From Pyropia haitanensis (lineage: Eukaryota; Rhodophyta; Bangiophyceae; Bangiales; Bangiaceae), in the NCBI GenBank assembly GCA_008729055.1, contig SDUX01000015.1:1-64000 (forward strand): a stretch of DNA of 64,000 nt, in the 5' to 3' direction. Shown here piece by piece: positions 48,291 to 57,370 of the stretch. The notes under the pieces are model-generated. The model was not told where the DNA came from. It worked only from the letters and a program-made list of their open reading frames with translations, and ran no database searches. The position numbers were made by a program, and so were the translations under genes. How positions within the stretch are numbered: position 1 is the first letter of the stretch; each line of letters begins with the position of its first letter.

Positions 48291-49179
48291 GCGGCCGCCA
48301 CCAACCCCTCGGCGGCGGCGGGGGTCCCTTGCGGTCGTGGGGGTGCGGGCGGCAGGGGAGTGCCCCCCGCCGCCAAGACCCCCGCGCCCGCCGCCCGGCC
48401 CACCACCCCCTGCGCGCCCGCCACCCGCCGCGGCCGACGTGCGCGCCGCAGCCCGCCCGCCGCCCGTCGCCGCCACCGCCTCGTCGCCGCCCGTCGCCGC
48501 CACCGCCACCGCACCGCCGCTGCCGCGCGGCGCCATGGCGGCGGCGGCGGTGGCAGCGGCGGCTGCTTCAAAGGCCAAGGGGGGGGCGACGAGGGGAAAG
48601 CATCCCCCGCCGCCCAGCAACTCCCCCCCCCCCGCCAACGTCGCCCCCGCCGCCACCCGCTGCACCCCCAACCGGCCGCCAGCCCGCCGCGCCCGGCCGG
48701 CCGCCGACCCCGCCGCCGCTTGCCGCCAACGCCGCCGCTGCCACCGTGGCGAAGCCGCTTGCCGCCCGGCCGGCGACGCAGGCGAGCGCGGTGGCGACAG
48801 AGACGGTCGTGGGGGGGCCAGCGGGGGGGGGTCGCCCCCCCCAGCCAAGCTCCATTTCTCCCCCGGCGCCACCGTCGCCGCCCGCCACGCCCGCACCCAC
48901 CACCGCGTCCCCAGCCGCCGACGCGCCCTCGGCCGCCGCGACCGCCGCACCGCCGCCAGACGTCGCCGCCGCGGCCGTCGCGGCGCCGCCGTCGCGCGCC
49001 CGCCCCCCCTGGCCGCGGGGGTTGGCGGCAGCGGTCGTGGCGTCGGCGGGGGGGCGGACGGAGAGGGATCGCTCCCCCCCGCGCCGCCACAACCCCCCCC
49101 CCCGCCGCAGCCACCGCCCTCCTCCTCCCCGCCCTTGGCCGCTGCCCCGCCGAGTGCGGCCGGCGCGCCGTCGGACGTC

Positions 49180-49640
49180 GCCGCCGCGCCGCCCGTCGCC
49201 ACCGCTGCCGGGAAGGTGTCCATCGCGTCGGCCGTCGTCGCCGTCGCGTCTGCCGCCGCCGGCCCGTCGCCGGCCTCGTCCATGTCGTCGGCGGCCGGCC
49301 CATCGCCGGCGCCGGCCACCAGCGCGGCAACGACGCGGCTGCCCGCCGCCACAGCCACCGCCGCACCGCCGACGAGCCCATCCCCCGCCGTCACCGTGCC
49401 GCCCTTGGCCGCGTCGTCTCGTGGCTGTCCGTCGCGTCGGCCAGCGCCGCCGTCCCGTCCGGCGTCGCCGTCCCGCCGCCCTTCACGTCCCTGGCGTCGA
49501 CTGCCGGGTCGTCGCCGGCGCCCGCCACCAGCGCGGCCACGCCGCAGCCGCCCGCCGCCACGCCACCGCCGCGCCGCCGACGAGCTCGTCCCCCGTCGCC
49601 GCCGTGCCGCCCTTGGCGTTCGCCCCCCGCCGCGCCGCCG
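49180..49640. repeat. Degenerate ~208-bp tandem repeat
   Basis: gccaccagcgcgg occurs at 49315 and 49523, and gtgccgcccttgg at 49396 and 49605, both about 208 bp apart. The intervening sequence is alignable with many substitutions, and a weaker earlier copy starts near 49,185. Confidence 0.7.
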
Positions 49641-52600
49641 CCGAGGCCGGCCAGCGCCACCGCCGCGCGCCGCGCTGCCGCCGCCGCCGGGAGGGTGGCC
49701 GTCGTGACGCCCGGCGCCACCACCAGCACGTCCGCTGCCACCGCCGCCTCGGCGTCGCCGACGGCTATGTCGTCGCCCGCCGCGCCGGTCGTCGCCCCCG
49801 CCGCCCGCCGGCCGAGGAGCACGCCGGCCGTCGCCGCGCCGCCGCGGGCCGCCGTCGCCGCCAGCACGATGCCCGTCATGGCGTCCGCCGTTTCCGTCTT
49901 GTCCACCTCCCCCGGCGCCGTCATGGCGGTGGCGCCGGTCATGCTGCCGGCGTCGTCGCCGGCCCGTCCGCCGGCGCCGCCGTCGGCGGTGCTGGCAGGG
50001 GCCGGCACCGCCCAGCCGACGTCCTTGGCCGCCGCCGCGGGCGGCCCGTTGCCCACCCCATGGCGGCGGCCGACGCCGGCCGTGGCCGCCACTGCCGCCG
50101 CGGGGGGCAGCAACGACGGGTTGACGAGCCGCGCAGGCGGCGGGGCCCGGCCGGCCACACCACCGCCGTTGTGGCGGCCCGCCCCCCCCAACAGAAGAAA
50201 CTCGGGGATGCCGCGGCCGGCCGGCAGCCGGCCCCCCGCGGCTGTCCCGCCGCCGGCCGCGGCCGCCGCCGCCTCCGCCGCCGCCGCCGCGGGCCCTCCA
50301 CATGTCGCCGTGGCGGCGGCCGCAATGCCACCGCCGCCACGAGCCGTCGCGCCGCTGCAAAGCGGCAGCGCGGGGCCACCGACCGTCGCTACCGCTGCCG
50401 TCGCAGCATCGCCGTTCGCCGCTGCGCGCCGGCCTTGGAGGGTGGCGGCGGCGGGCCAGGTGTTGGCGGGGTAAGGGGAGGGGGGAGTGTGCGCCCTCCC
50501 CCCCCGCCACCCCCCTGTCCGCCGGGGGCGCCGCCGCGGGCGCCGGCGGCGCGTGTGGCTATGGCTGCTCGCCCACCGCCGCTGGCCCGTCCGCCGCCTT
50601 GCCGCCCATGGCCGTGGCCGCCGAGCGGCCGTCCCCGCGCGCCGCCGCCTTGCTGTTGTCCACTGCCGCTGCGGCTGCCGCGTCGGCGCCATCTAGGTTC
50701 TCCCCCCAGCTGCCGGCCGCCGCAGCCGCCGCCACATCGAGGCCGCGCGAGGCCGCTGCCCCCCCCCCCACCCCGGTCGCGCCCGGCGACGGCGGTGGCC
50801 GGCTGCGCGCCGCCGCCGAGGCCGGCGGTGGCTGACGTTACCGCCCTGTCGACGCGCGCGGTGGCGGATAAGACACGTGGCAGGCATGGGGAGCGGGCGG
50901 GGGGGACCTGATCTACGCACCCGCCGTCACTTTCGCCCGCCGGGGGGCGGGCCCGCTACCCTCACCGCGCCGCCCACTACAGGTGCTGCGGCTTAGGCGC
51001 CCCGGGCTACCTTCGCCGCTTCGATGCGGCGCCCGGCGGCGTTTCGGGGTCAGTAACCGACCCGTCTCCCGCCGCGGCGTTGGTGGGCGCTGCGGCGGTG
51101 CCCGGAGTCGTGCGGGGGGTGACGAGGGGGGAACACCCCCCGGCCGCCTAACTTCACCCCCCCCCCCATGACACCACAACCGCCGCCCCGAAAACCACCC
51201 GCCGGCCCGCCGCGGCTCACCCGCCACCAGCGGTCACCGCGGCCGCACTGCCGCCGGCCGTCTCCGCTCCCGTCATCGTGCCAGCGCCGTCCTTCTGCTT
51301 GCTACGGGGGTGGAGGGCGGTAACGGCGCACGTGCCGGCGGCGGCCAGAAACACCCCGCCACCTCAGTCGTCACCGGGCTCGCGGCCAATCCCCGTCGCC
51401 GTCGCAGTGGCGCGTGCGGCCGCCGCGTCGCCGGCCGTGGTCGATGGGGCCCGCCGTCTTCCCCGTCACGGCAGCTCCGCGGCCGGCCGCGACCGATGTC
51501 GCCGTCTCGTCGCCGCCCAACGCCGCACAGACGCCCAGTGCAACCACGCCATAGGGAGTGACGGTGGCCGTCCTGACGACGGATTGTTGTGAGAAGGGGA
51601 GAAGGGGGTCCTCGACCACCCGCGCGCGCGCACTCCTGCTCGCCCGCACTCGCCTCGGCGACGGTGCACACAGACCGATCACCGCAAACAAAGTTCCTCG
51701 TGTTGTTCGGACCCCCGTGGCTGGCCCACGGGGCCCTTGCTTATCTACCCGCCATAGAGCGCCCGTCCCGCACACAGTGGGCCTCGCAGTCCCCAGGCGC
51801 GCGGGGGGGGCTGCACGGCGGCCCTGCCGCTCGGGCAAGCCGCCCTGCGGCTTACCCCCGCGCCGTCGCCCGGTGGGGCCTCCCCCACGGGCCCGGCCGT
51901 ACTCGGCCGCCCTCACCCAGCGGCACACCTGCCCGCTGGGTCCCCAGCCAGCACTCCCGCACCCTCACCCTCGGTGACGACCACGCGGTGCTGCACTTCT
52001 CAGCAGCCCCCATCGTCCGCCAGCGGCTCGTTCGCGGCGGTGCCCTGCGAGGGCTCACTGCCACGTGCCCCCCGGGAATGGCGGGGCAAGCCCACGGACT
52101 TCGGCTTGCTCCCCCCAATCCCAACACGGATGCGGGGAGGTCGGCCAGGAAGGATCCTCCCCCCCCGAAAATACAGACCCCCCCGCCGCCGCTGGTACCG
52201 CCGGCACCGCCCGCCACGACCTGAAAGCGCACTGCGGCCGGCTTGGCGCCGTCTGCCAGCCCGGCCACGCCTTGGCAGCCCGCGCCATTGCCAGCGCCGC
52301 GCCGCCACCGTTGAGTCCGCCCGAAACCGCCGCCGCGCCACGCGTGGCCGCCGCCGTCGGGAGGTTGACCGTTGTTGTGTCCGTCGCTGCCAGCCCGTCC
52401 ACCGCCGCCAACTCGTCGCAGTCTACCGTCATGGCGACCCCGTCCTCGGGTGACGCCGCCGCTGCCGCCGCCGCCCCCCGGCCGATTCCGGGAGCGCGGC
52501 GGCGCGCACCCCACCGCCGCGGGCAGCCTCGCCGCTGTGACAACGCGCGCCATGACGGCCGCCGCCGCCGTCTCGGCCTCCGCACCGGGCGTCGTTGTGG

Positions 52601-53371
52601 CGGCGGCACTGGCCGCGTTGCCAGCGCCGACGCTGCCCCGTCCGCCGGCGCCGCTATTGCCACGGCTGGGGGCGGCCGCTGCCGCCGCGGGCGACAACGC
52701 CGCTAGACTGACGAGCCGCTTTGGCGGGATGACCTTGCCAGCCGCGCTACCGCCCCCCTCCCCCGCCTCCCCCGATGCCGCCAGCGCGTCGCAACCGCAG
52801 CCCACTTGCTAAGCGTCGCGCCTTTCCTTCCTCCTATGCATGCGAGGGGCCGCTGTCTGGAGTGACCATGGCGGTGGGGAGGAGCGCCGGTGGGGAGGAG
52901 CCCCCCGGCGCGGGGGGGGGCACACGCCGACACGGCGGGCACGGCGGTGGGGGGGTCCGGCGCGGCTACGCCGGCTGAGGACACCCTCGATTCCGCCACC
53001 GCCACCGCCACCGACGCCACCGCCGGCCGGGTCCGCCGACGGGGGTGGCGCCGTCGTCCGTGCGGCCGCCGATGCGGACGCGCCCCGACGCCTCAGCCCG
53101 ATGGTGCGACTTGTGTACCTACAGGCGGCTGCGCCAACCCCCTCATGTTGCCTTTGCTTACAGTTGGGTGAGGGTCACGTTCATCCACGTCACAGCTGGA
53201 CGTTGTCTTCGCCGGCAGGTCTCTGCCCTTTTCGCTGGTGAGAATTAAGTGACAAGTGTTGAGACTATGCGCGATGGAACAAGCCCTCGAATCTTCCCGG
53301 TCTGACGTGAAGGGGGGGAGGCCGCCCCACAAAGTCCACTCCACCGCCGACCCCGGCCTCTGCGGTTGCGA

Positions 53372-53441
53372 CTGTGATGGCCCGGCCCCTCTGGCAGGCA
53401 CATCAGCTGTGATGGCCCGGCCCCTCTGGCAGGCACTTCAG
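53372..53441. repeat. 35-bp tandem duplication
   Basis: The segment beginning ctgtgatggcccggcccctc occurs at 53372-53406 and again immediately at 53407-53441, with one A/T difference. A recent slippage-type duplication. Confidence 0.9.
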
Positions 53442-54574
53442 CCGTAGACGCGGACTGCCCCTACGGACCAAACCGCCGACGGAGCCAAAAAGACGCACGC
53501 GTACGGCTCGCCCGGACGGGAGCCACCCGGCACTGGTATACCGCGCTTCGGTGGTCGTGGCCGGGGAGGAACCCAAGCTGAGCACCGCTGGGTGCCTCCG
53601 CCGCTACAGTGGTGGCACGCTGCGGACGCTGCGACGGCTGCCGCGGCTACAGCCGCGACCGCAACCGCCGCCACCCCCGCCCCTACCACCGCCTCCATCA
53701 CGCCCGCCACTACCGCGGTCGCCGCCGCCTACGACGCCGCCGCCACCGCCGCCTCGGCGGCCGTGCAGCGTGGGGCACCGCGGTATGACTTGCCCGCCAT
53801 CGATCCGTTTAACGAGAGAGCGCTAGCCCTCCAGCCGCCGGCACGGGGCCACTGGCAGCGATTATCGGCCCTGAAAGTATGTCGTCGGACACAAGCGTGC
53901 GAGACGTCGGTATGAGTTGAAGCGGTAAGGGGCCCTTTGATTGCCCTGCGAGGCTGGACTAAATAGCGCGGTGAGCCCCTGGTCATTGGTGCCCTTCAGG
54001 CCCTGTACGGGAACTGGGCCTGAGCGAGAGGAGTCCAGCAGCAAACGCGCGCGTGCAGCGCTCACGCAGGGCCGGCGTATCGTTTGGTGCTGCACGACCC
54101 CCTCCCCAGGTTGATGGCACCGGTCAGTCGGTCCGTCCAAGTGCCGTGGCGCTCTGACCCAGCTGTGAAACTGCGCGAATGTCGCCGAAATTCAAACAAT
54201 TGGACGCCTTCTCCAGATCCACCGGATGAGCACAAAACCTGCCCGGCAGTCTTTTCGGGGCACATAAAAATATGTGGGCTGTCTCGTGATTGTCGACCTT
54301 TCTGCAATCACGTTGATGGACAGACACGGTCTCCTGCGTCAATGAATCCTCTGCGGCTGCGCGCCGTGACCACAGACCAGCTTGCACGCCGTGTCCCCAC
54401 CGTCGCGCCATCGTCACTGCGTGCTCTCGTTGCCCGCGTCTCTTTGTCGCCTCTCCCCCTGTCCCCGCTGTCTCCTTCGCCGGCCCGGCGACCCACCCCC
54501 TCCACTCCTGCGCGCACCACCCCTCACTGTCTTTCCCCCATACCTTTCCCAACGTGCGGAGCTTGCAGTTCACC
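53442..54574. other. Upstream region of the tyrosine recombinase gene
   Basis: GC-rich at the left (ccgccacc repeats near 53,640-53,760), then balanced composition toward the start codon. It includes an A/T-rich hairpin cacata-aaaa-tatgtg at 54261-54276, which also reads as a TATA-like cataaaaata about 310 bp before the ATG. The remaining open frames here have no domain. Confidence 0.45.
54261..54276 (+). promoter_or_regulatory. TATA-like A/T element with hairpin symmetry
   Basis: cacataaaaatatgtg is a 6-bp stem with an aaaa loop and the only strongly A/T stretch in the 600 bp before the recombinase gene. Spacing to the ATG would allow a leader of roughly 280 nt. Assignment as promoter is inference. 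Confidence 0.25.
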
Positions 54575-56332
54575 ATGGATGATGCTCCATTCATGGATGT
54601 GATGGGCGCCGCGGCTGATGGCTTGCTCAACGGTGGCGCTGCCGACAGCGACGACGAGAACGACGAGGCCGGGGATTTCGGCTCCGGTGCCATTTCGGCC
54701 GACCGGCTTTCTGGTGGTGATGTTCCCGTGGTTGGTGCTTTGTCCTTTGAGGTGGAGAGTGATGAGCGGACCGCGCGCCGAGCCTCATCGCAGAACGCGG
54801 CGTCGTTTGCTATGTCCGAGCAATCGTGGTCCAGTGCGGACAAAGCTGCCGGACGCTTTATTCGTTTTCTTGCTCGTGCCTACGGTGTGGTTGGGGCGGC
54901 TGGCGCTGATCCCGTGGAGCAGCAGGCGATGGCGATGGCTACCAGGCTGGACGCGGCACTACCAATGAGGCTGCGGCGGTACTTTGCTTTGCTGCGTGAG
55001 GGGGGGCGTGCGCATTTGGTTGGTGGTAAGAATTCACCTCTTGCCATGAACACCATTCGCAACATTGCCTCCTCTTTACGGCGCTTCTTTGCCTTGGCGT
55101 GTCGCGACTTTGCAGGGGAGCAGCCGTACGTCAAGGGGTGTCGGGGCCAGGACGAGGCGTACGTGCCCGTCCTCGACGTGGACAGAACCCCAGCGGAGGA
55201 GGCCGAGGGCGCTACGCACCGGGGGTGCCCCGTGAAGCACCTCGTGGTGGTGGAGTGGCTACAGGGGTCCAGCAAGAGGGCGACGAGCCTCGGGGAGGAG
55301 GCGGCTCAGACCCCGCCTGTGACGGTGGAAACTATGGTCACAGCGTGTGACCTGGCGTCGGCCGGCTTCACCGCCCAAGATGTCGTCGTTGAGCCAACTG
55401 TTCAGGAGTACTGCCGGCTGACAATCTACGTCATTATGGTTTACTCCTGGTGTACTATGCTGCGGCCGGTGAACCTCCTCGGATTGAAGTGCCACGACGT
55501 CATGTTTGCCCCAATGGTGGGTGCCAACCTGACGTTTTTCGAGACCCACGGCCGACCACGGTGGGTACGTGTTCGGTACTCCAAGCTGAAGACCAACGTT
55601 TCGGGAACCGCACCAACCCCCGCCTACTACTTCTGGTCGGTTTTGAGTACGCAAGCGGAAATGGAGGCGTCGGACGTCTACGGCAGCTCTACCTGTGTGC
55701 GCTGCCCATTTTCTTGGTGCGACCTACCTGTTTTTTCCTACGTCTACGCTCATTTGAGGGCTGCCGACCCTGCCTTTACTCTGAGGTCCGAACTTCCTTT
55801 TTTTGTCATCCCGGTGGCGGGAGCGGCAGGTGCCGGCGGAGCCATGACGGGCGAGCCCGTTTCGAAGGGCTGGTGGGAGCAGAACCTTGCCTCGTTCGTT
55901 CTCATTTTCGACCCCGCCTTGAGTGCCCGTGGGGTGGGAGGACTGTACGGGTTCCGGAGGGGTGCCACCCAGTTCTGGCTGAACTACACTGGAGATGTGG
56001 ACATGGTCATGCGAATGGGTGTGTGGAAGTCAAACTCCACTCGCTTCCTATTCTATGTTCTCAACTACCGGTGCCGCGGGACGCTGCGAGCAAGAATCCG
56101 CGACTGCTACCGGGTGGACAGCGCCGACCTTGCGACTCGGGTTGGTGGTCTTGTTGACGAGTTTATGGTTTGGTTTGAGCAACGCGTCGTCGCCTTGCAG
56201 GAGGCGAACCATGGCAACTTTTTTGTGGGCGCTTTCGGGGCCGAGGTGGCGGCCAAGGTGCTTGACATGGTGAACGTACTCTTGCGGACGCATGGCGGGG
56301 TTGGACTCATTGGGGGTGCCAACGGCGAGTAG
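54575..56332 (+). CDS. Crypton-like tyrosine recombinase
   Basis: Intact 585-codon single-exon frame. The start is the ATG at 54575 in ttcaccATGG. The N-terminus is acidic (DSDDENDEAGD). About 85-190 is helical and could be the core-binding domain. The catalytic domain shows box I YSWCTMLRPVNLLGLKCHDV (R297), the beta-hairpin lysine in VRYSKLKT (K337), box II YGFRRGATQFW (R461), GVWKS (W484) and FLFY (Y494). The R461-W484-Y494 spacing (23 and 10) and the W in place of the second His fit Crypton-type enzymes, which cut and join DNA through the tyrosine. The usual first His of H-x-x-R is Tyr458. The enzyme looks complete, so it may be the sole gene of an active Crypton. Element ends were not identified. 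It ends with TAG. Confidence 0.75.
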   Translation: MDDAPFMDVMGAAADGLLNGGAADSDDENDEAGDFGSGAISADRLSGGDVPVVGALSFEVESDERTARRASSQNAASFAMSEQSWSSADKAAGRFIRFLARAYGVVGAAGADPVEQQAMAMATRLDAALPMRLRRYFALLREGGRAHLVGGKNSPLAMNTIRNIASSLRRFFALACRDFAGEQPYVKGCRGQDEAYVPVLDVDRTPAEEAEGATHRGCPVKHLVVVEWLQGSSKRATSLGEEAAQTPPVTVETMVTACDLASAGFTAQDVVVEPTVQEYCRLTIYVIMVYSWCTMLRPVNLLGLKCHDVMFAPMVGANLTFFETHGRPRWVRVRYSKLKTNVSGTAPTPAYYFWSVLSTQAEMEASDVYGSSTCVRCPFSWCDLPVFSYVYAHLRAADPAFTLRSELPFFVIPVAGAAGAGGAMTGEPVSKGWWEQNLASFVLIFDPALSARGVGGLYGFRRGATQFWLNYTGDVDMVMRMGVWKSNSTRFLFYVLNYRCRGTLRARIRDCYRVDSADLATRVGGLVDEFMVWFEQRVVALQEANHGNFFVGAFGAEVAAKVLDMVNVLLRTHGGVGLIGGANGE

Positions 56333-57370
56333 GTTTTTCATTTTTCCTTGTGCTCCTTAGTAACGAAGATGCAAGAACCAGCCCCGCGCGCAATACACAA
56401 TAGCAGCTCCCCCCCACTGGTGAACGAGCTCCCTTCCTACCGTGGCCTACTGAAGAATGTGGAAGGCATCAATGGCGGCCGGAGGCGCCTCGTCCAACGC
56501 GACGACGGTGCCGCCGTAATGACAGCATAGCGCGCCGGCCATCGAAGCCATGGATGGAACTGTCTTTGCTCAGACTGGTGGGCACCGCTGGAGACACAGA
56601 CACCACCCCCCTGTCTGTTGTCGGGCACCACAGCCGACCCGGGCGGCCGTGGGAGGCGCCGATTCCGTCGGAAGCGTCGACCAAAGCAGCAGTCGCAGCC
56701 GCTTCGGCAATCATAGAGAGCACCGCCGTTGTCGCCGCTACTGGCATAAACTTGGGCTGACGGGTGTGACGCAGAGACTTCGGAGGAGTCGCGGGTTGCT
56801 CCTGTCGTTTTTGAACCGGCTTCTGAAGGCGCTTTTATAAAGACCGCGGAAGCTCCCGGTTGCACATCAGGCCATTCCGTGCCCAAATGGGGAAACGCCC
56901 CACTCAGTGCGCGGTGGTCGTAGGTTCGACAACGGAAAATGCGATAAATGGTATCTACCTCCCGGTTTCAAACGTTGCGTCTGCTTCGGTTCAGATTTTA
57001 AGTGGCCTGACCAGCTGGTGTTCGCTATTGCTTCGGCGAAGCAGCCCAGAATCGTGGCAGGAGAGGACCGTTATCTGGTGTGCTATGCTCCGTGTCCCAG
57101 ATTCGCCCACGACGTAAAACTCGTGCTGCGGCAAGTGGTACAGTGACGCTTGTCGTCAAGGGGTAGTTGGCCGTAGCCCTGTACACCACGGTATCACTTT
57201 GAAAATCGCAGCGCCGAAGTTATTCGTAATGCTTGCTTCATGTTTCATGATATCTGTGTTCTCCCAATTCGGAGAATTGCAATAGTGAAATCGGGTCGCA
57301 TCAACTTGGGGCATATGTCCCAACTCCAGTTGTTTGTCCACACTTTTTTTTTTTTTTTTGCTCGTCGCTC
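56333..57370. other. Intergenic, AT-richer toward 57,000-57,360
   Basis: Contains a plus-strand open frame ending at 57146 that reads KCDKWYLPPGFKRCVCFG and is unusually low in Ala/Pro for this window. It lacks an ATG in a good context and I recognise no family. A 16-T run lies at 57344-57359 and short inverted repeats (caattc-gga-gaattg near 57,270) occur nearby. No gene is called. Confidence 0.4.
57344..57359. repeat. 16-base T homopolymer
   Basis: The longest A/T homopolymer in the window, at the border of an AT-rich island and a GC-rich block. On the minus strand it reads as A16, which could be a relic poly(A) tail. No target-site duplication or reverse-transcriptase trace supports that. 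Confidence 0.9.

Larger units (their letters stand above)
47250..53240. other. Very GC-rich block of degraded repeats, no supported gene
   Basis: The sequence is dominated by gcc/cgc trinucleotides and C runs. Stop codons are so rare that frames of about 1,000 codons are open at once on both strands over the same bases. Their translations are poly-Ala/Pro/Arg/Gly strings without domains or consistent start contexts. Within the block, diverged copies of shared segments can be seen: about 208-bp units at 49,180-49,640, and a segment repeated at 59.7 kb. On the minus strand some segments read like Ala-rich coding remnants (for example VVAPGVTTATLPAAA near 49,700 and ATDTTTVNLPTAAATRG near 52,360). 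These could be decayed gene or element copies. Confidence 0.6.

Noticed and set aside
47196..50911. Frames of more than 1,000 codons on both strands
   Set aside because: They coexist over the same bases because GC-rich sequence lacks stop codons. Translations are Ala/Pro/Arg/Gly strings with no domain.
56915..56940. tRNA-like taggttcgac motif
   Set aside because: Only a T-loop-like string is present. No acceptor, D or anticodon stems can be formed around it.
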